From Acrocarpospora pleiomorpha (GTDB lineage: Bacteria > Actinomycetota > Actinomycetes > Streptosporangiales > Streptosporangiaceae): a DNA stretch of 64,000 bases. The translations under genes and the position numbers were made by a program. Below are positions 33,317-43,332 of this stretch, piece by piece. The notes under the pieces are model-generated. The model did no database searches, was not told the origin of the DNA, and was given only the letters and a program-made list of their open reading frames with translations. Within the stretch, counting starts at the first letter, position 1, and every line of letters begins with the position of its first letter. Location: assembly GCF_009687885.1 (NCBI RefSeq), contig NZ_BLAF01000012.1:124001-188000 (forward strand). Reading direction: 5' to 3'.

Positions 33317-33901
33317 TCACCTCGGTTCGAGGATGACTCCGCACAGGTAGGTGGACCCCTCCAGCAGCTCCGGTGTCAGCGTGATGCCGGTGAGATGCTC
33401 GGCCAGGAGGAACGCCGGCCCGTCGCTGGGGTAGAGGTGCCTGTAGTCGGCGTCGATCCGCTGCATGGTCTTCACGACCTCATCCGGTACCTCTTCCGAG
33501 TAACCTTCATCAGCGATGAAGCAGAACCGGATCTCTCCATCTTCGCTCCAGTAGCAGTACTCGACGCCTTCGACGTCGCGGAAGTGGGAGACGAGGCGGG
33601 TTCCCGCCGACAGCGAAGCGATGATTTCTTCATCGATGCCGAGCCCACCGTTGGGCTCAACGATGAACACCCAGTCGCCTATGGTCGTGGCGCCGAGAAA
33701 CGCGGTGTCGTAGCTGTTCCTGTGGCGAGTCTCGATCAGCTCCTCAAGCGTCATGGGCGTGAAATCCTCCGGCCGACCACCGAGCCGGAGCACCAGCTGC
33801 TCGGGTGCCAGGCCGCGGAGGTAGGTGAAGCAGTAGGCCTCCGCCAGCTCGGGGAAGCGCTCGTAGGAGAACCAGGCGTAGTCGCCAGGGGTCGCGATCA
33901 T
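33317..33901 (-). CDS. DUF6461-family protein
   Basis: From ATG 33901 (GAGGATGACGAA upstream) this 194-residue protein has EAYCFTYLRGLAPEQLVLRL, which is the opening I associate with DUF6461, and WVFIVEPNGGLGI plus SHFRDVEGVEYCYWSEDGEI. Actinomycete genomes often carry several copies near polymorphic-toxin or accessory loci, compatible with an immunity-like role, but this is inference. It has no signal peptide. Confidence 0.7.
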   Translation of the reverse strand: MIATPGDYAWFSYERFPELAEAYCFTYLRGLAPEQLVLRLGGRPEDFTPMTLEELIETRHRNSYDTAFLGATTIGDWVFIVEPNGGLGIDEEIIASLSAGTRLVSHFRDVEGVEYCYWSEDGEIRFCFIADEGYSEEVPDEVVKTMQRIDADYRHLYPSDGPAFLLAEHLTGITLTPELLEGSTYLCGVILEPR

Positions 33902-33921
33902 TTCGTCATCCTCGCAGCGCC

Positions 33922-34200
33922 AGGCACAGGCAGGCGCACGAGTTCGTGCTGCCCCTGGTGGAGAAATTCGCGCCGTCCCCTGGCCACGATCCACGTCACA
34001 CGATCATCCGGCAGAGTGAGCACGTGGCCCAGATGGCCATGCATGTCGATGGCACTTTCGGCTATCACCAGTGGTTCCTGTTCGACGACGTGTGGGCCGC
34101 CGCCTACCCCGATCTGGCCGCCTCACTGCCGCACTACGGTCGTACGAGGGGCGACATGCCGACGTCCGACGACGACGCTCCCAGCACGAGGTCGGACCGG
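33922..34200 (+). pseudogene. Unrecognised protein fragment
   Basis: A plus-strand frame reads HEFVLPLVEKFAPSPGHDPR, QSEHVAQMAMHVDGTFGYHQ and WFLFDDVWAAAYPDLAASLP with coding-like codons, but lacks a start and fades into shadow after PHYGR. It looks like the 3' part of a lost gene. The remaining bases of 33902-34211 hold nothing else. Confidence 0.35.
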
Positions 34201-34211
34201 GCGGCTGAGTG

Positions 34212-35171
34212 TTACGGTCCTGGTGGGCGGCTGCGGGCCACGAGATCGCGGGCGGCGTCCAGCCATTCGGGCAGGTCGAAGGTGAAGCCCGCGTCGACCA
34301 GTCGTCCCGGCACGACCCGCCGACTCTTCAGCAGCAGTTCGGTGTCGCTGCGCGCCACGAACGCGCCGATCTCCGCCATCCATCGGGCGGCAGGCAACCC
34401 CACCCGTACGCCTACCGCCTGGCGCAGACCCGCCATAAACGCCCGCATCGGCAACGGATTGGGTGAGGCCAGGTTGACCGGCCCGGCCAGGTCATCACCT
34501 ACCAGCAGGAACTTGACCGCGCGCACGAAGTCGCGATCGTGAATCCACGACATGTACTGCCGCCCACCGGCGACCGGCCCGCCCAAGCCCGACCGGGCCA
34601 GCCGCCACAACGTGTCGAACGGCCCGCCCCGGCCGGGCGCCATCACCATGCTGGTGCGTAGCGCGACCTTCCGCGTAGCTGGGGTTTCCGCCGCGAGCTG
34701 CGCGTTCTCCCAGTTCCGGGCGATGTCGACGCTGAACCCCCAGTAGGCGGGAACGCCGGGCTCGCCGCCGCCGATGACCCCGGTCGCCTCGTCGTTGGCG
34801 TGGTCGAAGCTGTGCGCGTATATGGTGGCGGTGCTCATCTGGAGCCACACCTTCGGCGGGCGGGCTGCCGCGGCGACAGCCGTACCGACGGCGGTGGCGG
34901 ACTCCACCCGCGAGTCCATCATCTGCCGCAGGTTCTCCTTGGTGTAACGGCAGTTCACACTGCGTCCGGCCAGGTTGATCACCGCGTCCACGCCGTCGAG
35001 CTCGGCCGCCCACGCACCCGCCGTGCGGCCGTCCCACAGCACCGTACGCGCACCGGGCACCCGCGTCCCCGCGTGCCTACTGAGCACGACCACCTCGTGG
35101 CCCGCACCCGCGAGGGCGCCGGAGAGCAGCACCCCTAAATGTCCGGTCCCACCCGGTATCACGATCTTCAT
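34212..35171 (-). CDS. TIGR01777-family NAD-dependent epimerase-like protein
   Basis: From ATG 35171 this 319-residue extended SDR begins MKIVIPGGTGHLGVLLSGAL (GxxGxxG) and has VINLAGRSVNCRYTKENLRQ and MSTATIYAH, hallmarks of the TIGR01777 (YfcH/SulA-like) family, plus a C-terminal DUF1731-type region. The physiological substrate of this family is unknown; in E. coli the homologue is YfcH. Confidence 0.87.
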   Translation of the reverse strand: MKIVIPGGTGHLGVLLSGALAGAGHEVVVLSRHAGTRVPGARTVLWDGRTAGAWAAELDGVDAVINLAGRSVNCRYTKENLRQMMDSRVESATAVGTAVAAAARPPKVWLQMSTATIYAHSFDHANDEATGVIGGGEPGVPAYWGFSVDIARNWENAQLAAETPATRKVALRTSMVMAPGRGGPFDTLWRLARSGLGGPVAGGRQYMSWIHDRDFVRAVKFLLVGDDLAGPVNLASPNPLPMRAFMAGLRQAVGVRVGLPAARWMAEIGAFVARSDTELLLKSRRVVPGRLVDAGFTFDLPEWLDAARDLVARSRPPGP

Positions 35172-35355
35172 GGCATCCCCGCTTCCGATCGACACACCAT
35201 CCTCCTCGACCGGTGCGCATCAGGCGGGGTCGGGGGCGTGAAGTTCAGCGCACGACCATCCCGGAACAGAACATCACCAATAAAGGAACTTCCGCTCCAC
35301 CATGTCGATCGTCTTGCCCAGCGCATTGACAAGCTCGGCAAGTAGCTCCCGTGGC

Positions 35356-36891
35356 TCACACCGGCCGCGCGAGCAGTGGGAGCGCCGGGAAGGTGTGGTT
35401 CTGCCACAGCAGTCGCGAGGTCTCTTCCGGGTACGCGGCGACCATCGACGGCATGTCGAAGAGCTGTGCGAGGCGGTGGTCGGTGTCGTACGGAGGCCAG
35501 CCCGGGTCGCCGTGAGCGGCGAATGCCGTCCACGCCCTGCGGATCTGCGCGGAGAGCTCCTCCGCCGCCGGGGAGGGCGGGTCGCCGATCAGCATGGCGG
35601 GCTGTCCGCTGCTCAGGTTGCCGAAGACGAGCGGCACGTCCAGGCCGTGGCAGGCGCCGAGGCCACCGCCCATTCCCGGGGCGGACCAGGTCAGTTCGTA
35701 GAGGTGGGCCTGGCCGCCGCCGGCGATCTGCGCGTCGGCGAGGTGGAGGCTCGGCATGCGGAACAGCCAGTCCGCGTTGACCAGTTCGTACAGCTCCTCA
35801 TCGGTTGCGGCCGGGAAGGCCTCACGGTACCGGCGGGCGCCGTCCGGGTCGGGGGCGAGCATGTGCAGAGCGGTCTCGGTCTGCTCGTGCGTGACCTGGC
35901 CGAGCACGCCGTCGATCAGGCTGAACAACCGGTGCTCGTCACGGGTGTGCCCGACGAGAAGCTCGACGTCCCGGGCGGCGCCGTCGGCCAGCGCCCGCCA
36001 AGGGGTCGCCGGCAGGACGTCACCGTCGACGACCGGTGCGTACGGGATCGGCCGGTGTGTGATCTGCCCCCAGCGGTCCCGCCATTGGACCATCTTGGCG
36101 AAGACCGCGTCGCCCACGGCGGGCAGCTGGGCCGGGGCCACCGCCGACAGGCTGGACACCGTGGGCCGTACCCCAAGCTCGGCGGCGAAGGCGGCGGCGA
36201 TGTCGGCGGCCAGTTCGGGTGAGAAGAACGTCCCCGGCACGCTCTGCGCGATCGCCCGGCGGAAGAGCCCGGCGGCGCGCGGCATGGCGAGCAGCGCGGC
36301 GACCGATCCGCCGCCCGCCGACTCGCCGAAGACCGTGACCCGGTCCGGGTCGCCGCCGAACACCCGGATGTTGTTTCGCACCCACTGCAAGGCCGCGACC
36401 TGGTCGAGCAGTCCCCGGTTGGCCGGGGCTCCGTCGATCTGCGCGAAACCCTCAATACCGAGACGGTAGTTGAGGGTCACGACCACGGCTCCGCTCCCGG
36501 CCAGGTGCCCGGCGTCGTATTCCGGGAGGCTGGAGTTGCCGATGGCGTAAGCGCCGCCGGGGATCCACACCATCACCGGGAGCCCTGCCGCCGGATCCGG
36601 TTCCGGGGTCCAGACGTTGAGCGTCAACCAGTCGTCTCCGGCGGTGTCCTGGGACACCCCGAGTACGCCGGACTGCGGGGGCGGCGGGCCGTACACGACC
36701 GCCGGGCGCACGCCGTCCCAGCTGCGCACCGGCTGCGGCGCGGCGAAACGGAGGGCGCCGACCGGCGGCTCGGCGAACGGGATGCCGCGGAAGACCGCCA
36801 GGCCCGCCTCCCGGCCGCCGCGCAGGACGCCGGCCACCGTGCGGACTTCCGGCCCGGACTCGGACGACTTGCTGGATACGCTGACGGCCAC
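35356..36891 (-). CDS. Type-B carboxylesterase/para-nitrobenzyl esterase family
   Basis: From GTG 36891 (GGAGAGGAAG upstream) this 511-residue alpha/beta hydrolase has IPFAEPPVGALRF near residue 37, oxyanion PGGAYAIGN (about 111), nucleophile Ser191 in VFGESAGGGS, and the later TRDEHRLF and ACHGLDVPLVFG segments giving the acid and His. The motifs are complete, so it should hydrolyse small esters. No secretion signal. Its neighbour is an S9 peptidase on the same strand. Confidence 0.9.
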   Translation of the reverse strand: MAVSVSSKSSESGPEVRTVAGVLRGGREAGLAVFRGIPFAEPPVGALRFAAPQPVRSWDGVRPAVVYGPPPPQSGVLGVSQDTAGDDWLTLNVWTPEPDPAAGLPVMVWIPGGAYAIGNSSLPEYDAGHLAGSGAVVVTLNYRLGIEGFAQIDGAPANRGLLDQVAALQWVRNNIRVFGGDPDRVTVFGESAGGGSVAALLAMPRAAGLFRRAIAQSVPGTFFSPELAADIAAAFAAELGVRPTVSSLSAVAPAQLPAVGDAVFAKMVQWRDRWGQITHRPIPYAPVVDGDVLPATPWRALADGAARDVELLVGHTRDEHRLFSLIDGVLGQVTHEQTETALHMLAPDPDGARRYREAFPAATDEELYELVNADWLFRMPSLHLADAQIAGGGQAHLYELTWSAPGMGGGLGACHGLDVPLVFGNLSSGQPAMLIGDPPSPAAEELSAQIRRAWTAFAAHGDPGWPPYDTDHRLAQLFDMPSMVAAYPEETSRLLWQNHTFPALPLLARPV

Positions 36892-37024
36892 TTTGCGGCT
36901 TCCTCTCCGTTCCCGCTCTGCTCCTGCGCGGCCGAGCATCGCAGCGCACGCCATCCACGGGCAAACCATTTTGGGGCAGCCCACATGAGCCTGAGTTGAT
37001 CTTGAACGCTTCCCGGGCCTGCCG

Positions 37025-39094
37025 CTATGTGGTGTAGTCATTCAGGGGTTGCTGGAGAAGGTTACGGCGTAGGAAGTCCAGCTCCAGCAGGAGCAGGTTC
37101 TCGGCGACCTTCTCCTGGGCGGCCATATGGGAGACCCCGGGCAGCGGCAGGACGGTGTGCGGGCGGCCAGCGGCCAGCAGTGCGGCGGACAGTCTCAGCG
37201 TATGGGCGGCGAAGACGTTGTCGTCGGCCAGACCGTGCACGAGCATGAGCGGGCGGCGCAGGTTCGGGGCGTCGGCGATGAGGGAGCTGCGGTCATATAC
37301 CTGGGGGTGCTCGTCGGGGTGGCCCAGGTAGCGTTCTTGCCAGTGGGTGTCGTACAGGCGGGTGTCGGTGACCGGTGCGCCCGCGATGGCGGCGTGGAAG
37401 ACGTCGGGCCGGCGCAGTACGGCCCCGGCCGCCAGATACCCGCCGTCTGACCAGCCACGGATCGCCACCCGGCCCAGGTCCAGGTCGGGGAAACGGCCGG
37501 CGGCCGCGTGCAGCGCGTCAACCTGGTCTTCCAGCGTCACGCTCAGCTGATCGAGGTGGATGGCCCGCTCCCAGACCGGTCCCCGGCCCGGCGTGCCGCG
37601 CCCGTCCACGACCAGCACGGCGAAGCCCTGGTCGGCGAACCACTGCGAGACCGCGAAGTCGTCCAGCCCGCGCAGGACCAGAGCGCCGGCGGGCCCTGCG
37701 TACGGGTCGAGCAGGACCGGCAGCCGCCGCGAGCCCGGCACGTGCCCGGCCGGGAACATGATCGCGCCGCGCAGCTCCCGCTTGCCCAGCGACACCAGTT
37801 CCACCCTCGGACGCAGGACCGGAACCGCGCCGTTCGAGGTGATCCGCGTGGCCGCCCGCCCATCGGTCACCGTGACATGAACCCCGTGCTCCGCCAAGGT
37901 GCGGGTGACCACCAGCGTGACGCCACCGCCGCGCGTTCCGGTGTGCACCCCCGGCTCGGAGGTCACCCTGACCAGCCCTTCGGCTCTGGAGTAGCTGTAC
38001 AGGTGGCGTTCGGTCGGCTCGTCGCAACACTGCGCCAGTACGGTGTCACCGTCCACCGCCAGGATCCGCAGCACCTGCAGACCCGGCGGCGTGACCAGGT
38101 CCTCCCCCACCATCAGTCGGCGGGTGTCGTCGCGGTCCACCGTCCAGACCAGCTCCCCGCTCGCCGTACGGGCGGGCGTCCCGCGCACGAGCGCCAGCCA
38201 GGCGTCGTCGGTGTCCTCGCGCAGCAGCGTGGTTGCGCCTGTCTCGGGGTCGGCCTCCAGAACGCGGGTGGTGCGCTGGTCGCGGCTTTGCACCAGCACC
38301 AGCAGGCCCTGCCCGGTCCATGACACCGCCGCGACGTACTCGAACGCCGTCCTGTCCCACATCACTTCGGTGCGCTCTCCCGCCGGCGTGGTCAGCCAGA
38401 GCGTCACTTCGGCGTTGGCGGTACCGGCCGCCGGATAGGCCATGATCCTGGGCGGCCCGGCGGGGTCGGCGGGGTCGGACAGGTGCCATTTGCTCACCCC
38501 GGCGTTGTCCACGCGCGCCACCAGCAGGCGCGTGCCGTCGGGCGCCCACCAGTAGCCCCTGTGCCTAGCCATCGACTCGGCCGCCACATGCTCGGGCAGT
38601 CCCCAGGTCACTTCGGGCCCGTCGGGTGTCAGCACCGGCCTGCCATCGACGTGCAGCGCGCCGTCGGACACGTGGGCGACATGTCGCCCGGCCGGGTCCA
38701 GGCGCGGGTCGGAGCCGGTCACACCGAGCGGGGTGATCACGCCGGTCAGCAGGTCAACGGTGTGTAACTCGCCGTCGAGCGCGTAGACGGCTTTGGTGAC
38801 GGCGGCGTCGGTGGCATAGGCGACGACGCCGCTCGCGCGTTCGCGCGTGCGTTCCCTGCGTGCACGCTCCGCCTCCGGCAATGCCGCGCCCGTCGGGGTG
38901 CCGGCATCCACGAGCAGACGCTCCTGCCCCATGTCCACCGTCAGCGTCCACAGCTGGTTCACCGGGTCGTCACCGGCCGAGGACCTGAGGAAGACCACCC
39001 GGGCACCGTCCGGGGAGATCGTGAAGTCCCTGGGGACGCCGAGCGTGAAACGGGCCGTGCGGGCATGCTGCCGGGGAAGGGTGAGAAGAGGCAT
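37025..39094 (-). CDS. S9 family prolyl oligopeptidase-like peptidase
   Basis: This 689-residue protein has an N-terminal beta-propeller (residues about 20-430; RDFTISPDGARVVFLRSSAG, GYWWAPDGTRLLVARVD) and a C-terminal alpha/beta-hydrolase domain with nucleophile GWSDGGYLAAG, Asp in GLADDNVFAAH and His in PGVSHMAAQ. This layout matches dipeptidyl-peptidase IV-type S9 enzymes. It is cytoplasmic by sequence and would cleave short peptides, often after Pro. Confidence 0.9.
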   Translation of the reverse strand: MPLLTLPRQHARTARFTLGVPRDFTISPDGARVVFLRSSAGDDPVNQLWTLTVDMGQERLLVDAGTPTGAALPEAERARRERTRERASGVVAYATDAAVTKAVYALDGELHTVDLLTGVITPLGVTGSDPRLDPAGRHVAHVSDGALHVDGRPVLTPDGPEVTWGLPEHVAAESMARHRGYWWAPDGTRLLVARVDNAGVSKWHLSDPADPAGPPRIMAYPAAGTANAEVTLWLTTPAGERTEVMWDRTAFEYVAAVSWTGQGLLVLVQSRDQRTTRVLEADPETGATTLLREDTDDAWLALVRGTPARTASGELVWTVDRDDTRRLMVGEDLVTPPGLQVLRILAVDGDTVLAQCCDEPTERHLYSYSRAEGLVRVTSEPGVHTGTRGGGVTLVVTRTLAEHGVHVTVTDGRAATRITSNGAVPVLRPRVELVSLGKRELRGAIMFPAGHVPGSRRLPVLLDPYAGPAGALVLRGLDDFAVSQWFADQGFAVLVVDGRGTPGRGPVWERAIHLDQLSVTLEDQVDALHAAAGRFPDLDLGRVAIRGWSDGGYLAAGAVLRRPDVFHAAIAGAPVTDTRLYDTHWQERYLGHPDEHPQVYDRSSLIADAPNLRRPLMLVHGLADDNVFAAHTLRLSAALLAAGRPHTVLPLPGVSHMAAQEKVAENLLLLELDFLRRNLLQQPLNDYTT

Positions 39095-39129
39095 GGCGGA
39101 TCATAGGCACGGGCTATCAGCCCGCCGCA

Positions 39130-39266
39130 AGGTGATTGTTTCCCACGCCAAGGACATCACCGAGTTCGGCAGCTGGCCCGAGTACCTGGACGACCTGGGA
39201 GGTGAACTCCGCCCGATCACGTCAGCGGATGCCGGACCCGGCCCGGAGCGCCGGGTGAGTGACGAT
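39130..39266 (+). other. Short coding-like fragment
   Basis: A plus-strand frame reads KVIVSHAKDITEFGSWPEYL and DDLGGELRPIT with strong GC third positions but no start or stop context. It is probably a scrap of a lost gene between the S9 peptidase and the NACHT gene. Confidence 0.25.
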
Positions 39267-42200
39267 CTACGAGGGAAGCCTGGTAGCGTCCTGCCTCTCC
39301 AATTCGGACAGCACAACCGGATCACGGCGAAGTTTGGCGAGCGACAAGCTGCCCTGGACCCGATCGATTTGAGAAAGCGTCGTGGCGGCCGTTATTCGTT
39401 TGGCCGGTTCAATGTTGCTGTCGACGCAGATGGCGTCAAGCAGCGAGATGGCTTTCTTGCGGTCGATGGTCGCGAGTTCGAGTGCAGCGCCGGGCGCCTG
39501 AGCGCTGGTGTGATCCTCCGCTATTCCCACCAGGATGGGCTTGGCTCTCGCTGGATCGAGTTTGGCCAGGGCGCCTAGCGCAGGCAACCGTGCCCGGCCC
39601 GTCAGGTCATCGCAGAGGGCGGTCAACAGCGCGATTCCTCGTTGGCGGTCGTACCGCGCGGCGCTCTCGGCGGCCTTCAGCCGGGTCGCCGGTTTGAGCT
39701 TGCCGTCTTTGACCAGGCGGGCCAGGCACCGCAAGCCCATGCGGACATCATGATCCGCGGCGTGTTCAGCCGCCTGCCGCCTTTGCAGACCGGTTAGCTG
39801 ATCGTCTCCCACAATCCGATCGAACGCCTGTGCGCCTATCTCAGAACCCCACCCGGCTGCCGCCTCGGCGACCGCGACGCGGGTCTCGTAATCGAGGGCT
39901 TGGTCCGCCGCCATCGTGGTCAGGATGACACTGGTGCTCGGGTCGACCACCATGAGCTCATCGATGGTCGCCAGCCGCAGATCGGGTGCCACGTTCTGGT
40001 CTTCAGCGATCGATCGGAGCAGCGGAACTCCTCTGCCGGGCTCTTCGCGATTAATCGCCTTCGCGGCCCTCAGGCGCGCATCGGGCGGTGCCAAGGCATC
40101 GAGGCACAGCTCTTCCAGGATGCTTATACCCGCCCATTTGTCGATCATCAACAAGACCGCGCCGCACTCCGCACGGGTCGCCGCGGAGACCGTGGTATCG
40201 GCCGTGAGTCTTCGCATGAGGTCCGGTAGTTCCTCGTATCCGGCGTCGATCAAGGCACGGGCTGCCCGCAAACGTGCGGCATCGCTGAGACGGTGATCCC
40301 GGACCAGTTGAGCGAACAGGCTGACGCCGACTTGCCGGTCCGCGCCGAGCAGGTCGCTGGCCGCGTCGATGCGATACTCGTCGGGCACATCGCTGTTGTG
40401 GGCGAGGAACGCCAAGGCGACACGGCCCATTGAGGGATCGTGCTCATGCAACACTCTGGCTGCTCGTAACTGCACGTCGAACGCGTGCGGATCGTGGATC
40501 AGCCTCTGCAATGTCAGGATGCCCCGCGCGCGGTCAATTCTCGCGAGAGCCGTGGCCGCCTGATAACGCCGCCACCGGTCGGCTAAGGGGCTCACCGCTA
40601 TGGACTCGAACTGCTCCGCCGCACGTTCAGGATCGAGATCGATCAGCGCATCCCTGGCGTCTGTCCAGCGCCGATCATTGGCGCCTATGGCGAGCATCGC
40701 GCAGAACGCCGCGCACGTCTGGGCGAAGAGGTCCTCGGGCAACCGTACGCCCTGTCTGACCAATTCGGCGAGGAACTCCGCATTCGCCTGGCGATGGGCC
40801 CGGGTGAGCAATCGGCGGAGAGCCGGCCGCAAGTCGATTCCCTCCTGTCCCCAGATGGCGGCCAGAAACAATTTCACCTCGAGGTGGGACCAGGGCCATT
40901 TCTCCTGAGGGAAAAATGGCCGATGGCCGCGGAACCGACCGGGCTTGCGAGTGGTACGTGCCACGTGGCAGGCCGCCAGGTACTCCTCGATCGTGTGGTG
41001 GATGAACACGAGCCGCCCTCGGCGCTCAACGAGGAGGCCAACGAGCTGCAACGTCTCGGTGACCAGCGCGGCCCAGCTCTCGCGCGGCATCGTCGGCGGC
41101 GGCGCCTGCATGGCCGGGTCGGCGTGACCGAACTGCCGATTGTGGGCAAGCTCTTCCATGCCGGACCGCAACTCGTCGAGGAGACGCTCGGCCGCCTTCT
41201 CAGCCTCGGCACCGTACGGCATGGCCTGCTCGCGTAGCTGGCGCCGGGCTGCACCTTGGACGCGGGCCTTGTCGAAGAGCCGCTCGATGAAGCGCTCGTA
41301 CAGCTCCGCCCTGCTCATGGGGAGCCTCTGGCGTGGATCCGCAGCGTAGACAACGCAGATCATGGTCGCCTGGAGCGGAATGTGGGCGATTTGGCGCAAT
41401 CGGCCGCGTTGGAGTTCGGCAACGAATCGGGCGGCGGATTCGGCCGGGTTCGGGAGTGCCAGCGCGGAGAACCAGAGGGTGGCGAAACGTTCCAACTGAT
41501 CGTCGGTGAAAGGTTCGATTTTGAACGACGGCGCGTCATCGGTAGCGATCGGCATATGAGTGAGCTCGGGAACGGGCCGGCTGGCGACGAGGAAGCGCAG
41601 ATACGGGGTGTCCTCGCGATTTCGATCGACAGCCTTGAGCACACGGGTTCGCGAACGCGTGCCGATCACCTCGTCGAGACCGTCCACCAGAACCAGCCAG
41701 GGGACGCCCGGCAGGGGTTCGCGGGAGAACAGGTCGGCGAGCCCTCCATCGGAGAGTTCGGCACCGAGCTCGTTCATGACACCGTCGGCGAGAGCGCGGT
41801 TGAACGGTTTCCTGCTGAGCAACGCGGAGGCGTGGATGGGGATGGGCACGTAGGGAGCGCTCTCACCGTCCAGCCATGTGCTTGCCGATCGATCAGTCAG
41901 GTGGCGGAGCAGACTGGACTTGCCCGCACCCGGCTCGCCGATGATCTGCGCCCCCCGATGATGACGCAACACCTCATCTGCGGTGACCACGTCGGACTCG
42001 TCGTCTATCGCGGTGGCCTGCTGCCGGAGGTAGACGACATTGAGCGGCGGCGCATCGCGCAGGGACAAGGGGTACGGGTGCTCGCGGGCAGCGCCCCTGA
42101 TGGCGCGCAGGTAGGAGGTAAGCGCTGCGCCGGGGACGCGGAGTCCAGCCTCGCGGAGCTGGTTGTCCGACATCAGCCGGTGCCAAGCCCGGTTCACTCT

Positions 42201-42827
42201 CGCTGAGCGCTGAGCCTTCGCCACCTCTGGAAAACTGTCCAGCACGTCGGCGGAGGTCACCATGTAGATGACGGGCGTCTCCTCGATGAGGCGGCTCATC
42301 CGGATCACCCCACACACGCACCCGGTGCGCCAGTTCAACGCCGGGCTGCCGCTGTGGCCTCGACTCGCGCGGCCGTGCGAAGCACGCAGCAGCCGGGTGC
42401 CGTCGCTACGCACCGACGGTCCTTCGACGCGCAGACTGACGGAGTCGCCCTCGCGGAACAGCCCGGTGGGGTAACCGTACGTCCACAGCTCGTCGCCCGG
42501 TTCGGCGCTGTCGTTCAGGCAGATGACGGGGTGCTCCAACCCGTCGGGAAGGTGGAGCAGCGCGAGGTCGGACCCACCCTCATAGGCGGGACGGTAGTCG
42601 TCGCGTGTCACGGCGAGCGTGACTGCCCGTCCGGCCCAGGTGGCGTCGACCTGCGACCGTAAGATCCGGCCCTCCTGTCCAATGACGTGGGCCGACGTCA
42701 GGACCCGGCCAGGCGCGACGAAGAAGCCCGTCCCCTCGCCGACGTTGCTGGTGAGTTTCAGCGTGGCTTCACACAGAGCTGCGCGGAGCCTGGAACGTTC
42801 CGCCATCACGTCTTCGTACGATCCCAT
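39267..42827 (-). CDS. Trypsin-like protease-NACHT NTPase-repeat protein
   Basis: From ATG 42827 the 1186-residue protein has an S1-type protease domain (residues 20-200) with catalytic His47 (TSAHVIG), Asp87 (GSDLALLHL) and Ser159 (RGHSGSPAL). A NACHT domain follows with Walker A GEPGAGKSS (about 297) and Walker B PWLVLVDGLDEV (about 376). From about residue 700 there are HEAT-like degenerate helical repeats, each with an LRAA/LRAAR-type core. STAND NTPases of this kind are known as conflict and anti-phage sensors: the repeats sense a trigger and the NTPase oligomerises to activate the effector, here a protease. It overlaps the upstream Trypco1 gene by 22 nt. Confidence 0.88.
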   Translation of the reverse strand: MGSYEDVMAERSRLRAALCEATLKLTSNVGEGTGFFVAPGRVLTSAHVIGQEGRILRSQVDATWAGRAVTLAVTRDDYRPAYEGGSDLALLHLPDGLEHPVICLNDSAEPGDELWTYGYPTGLFREGDSVSLRVEGPSVRSDGTRLLRASHGRASRGHSGSPALNWRTGCVCGVIRMSRLIEETPVIYMVTSADVLDSFPEVAKAQRSARVNRAWHRLMSDNQLREAGLRVPGAALTSYLRAIRGAAREHPYPLSLRDAPPLNVVYLRQQATAIDDESDVVTADEVLRHHRGAQIIGEPGAGKSSLLRHLTDRSASTWLDGESAPYVPIPIHASALLSRKPFNRALADGVMNELGAELSDGGLADLFSREPLPGVPWLVLVDGLDEVIGTRSRTRVLKAVDRNREDTPYLRFLVASRPVPELTHMPIATDDAPSFKIEPFTDDQLERFATLWFSALALPNPAESAARFVAELQRGRLRQIAHIPLQATMICVVYAADPRQRLPMSRAELYERFIERLFDKARVQGAARRQLREQAMPYGAEAEKAAERLLDELRSGMEELAHNRQFGHADPAMQAPPPTMPRESWAALVTETLQLVGLLVERRGRLVFIHHTIEEYLAACHVARTTRKPGRFRGHRPFFPQEKWPWSHLEVKLFLAAIWGQEGIDLRPALRRLLTRAHRQANAEFLAELVRQGVRLPEDLFAQTCAAFCAMLAIGANDRRWTDARDALIDLDPERAAEQFESIAVSPLADRWRRYQAATALARIDRARGILTLQRLIHDPHAFDVQLRAARVLHEHDPSMGRVALAFLAHNSDVPDEYRIDAASDLLGADRQVGVSLFAQLVRDHRLSDAARLRAARALIDAGYEELPDLMRRLTADTTVSAATRAECGAVLLMIDKWAGISILEELCLDALAPPDARLRAAKAINREEPGRGVPLLRSIAEDQNVAPDLRLATIDELMVVDPSTSVILTTMAADQALDYETRVAVAEAAAGWGSEIGAQAFDRIVGDDQLTGLQRRQAAEHAADHDVRMGLRCLARLVKDGKLKPATRLKAAESAARYDRQRGIALLTALCDDLTGRARLPALGALAKLDPARAKPILVGIAEDHTSAQAPGAALELATIDRKKAISLLDAICVDSNIEPAKRITAATTLSQIDRVQGSLSLAKLRRDPVVLSELERQDATRLPS

Positions 42828-43132
42828 TCGAGTGTCACCTTCAGAGCGCACTTCGCGCTGCCCTTGCCGAGGATGGCGACGACCTTGCCCGTCTCGACCG
42901 CGAGTTCGCAGCCGAATTCGACCGAATACTTGGTCGCTTCACTCGGTGCGAGCGCGGTCCGCAGCTGATCGGCGAGCCCGCTGAGAGCCTCGGTGACCTC
43001 GTCGAGGGTGCCGTCGATCGCCGCCACTAGTGTGGAACCCGCCAGTTCCTCTTCCTCGTCGAATCCGCCCAACTGGGAGGCTTCTACGTAGAGCGCCACC
43101 CCGGTCTTCGATCGCAGCCGGACCAGTGTCAT
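42806..43132 (-). CDS. Trypco1 (CU044_2847 family) small protein
   Basis: This 108-residue protein begins MTLVRLRSKTGVALYVEASQ and ends FGCELAVETGKVVAILGKGS, the pattern of the CU044_2847/Trypco1 family, whose name reflects co-occurrence with trypsin-like domains. Its stop lies inside the protease-NACHT gene, so the two are translationally coupled. It is probably the specific partner, regulator or substrate of the protease. The molecular function is unknown. Confidence 0.8.
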   Translation of the reverse strand: MTLVRLRSKTGVALYVEASQLGGFDEEEELAGSTLVAAIDGTLDEVTEALSGLADQLRTALAPSEATKYSVEFGCELAVETGKVVAILGKGSAKCALKVTLEWDRTKT

Positions 43133-43332
43133 CGCTACCTCAATCTTGAGTACGCGCGGCTCCTACCGCATATACAACGACCAACGAGCCAAGAGGACGC
43201 GATGTCACCGATGACAGGATTGGCGTCTCCTCCATCACGACTCGCTGCCCACCCTGTGCCGTGCCAATAATCATGTAGTGCCTCTGACCTGGGATGAAAA
43301 TGATCGCGAAGCTGCCCGCCAGTACTGATTGA

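Noticed and set aside
42828..42851. Eight-residue N-terminal extension of the protease-NACHT protein
   Set aside because: The upstream start at 42851 lies further inside the Trypco1 gene and lacks a binding site; ATG 42827 has AAGGTGAC at usable distance.
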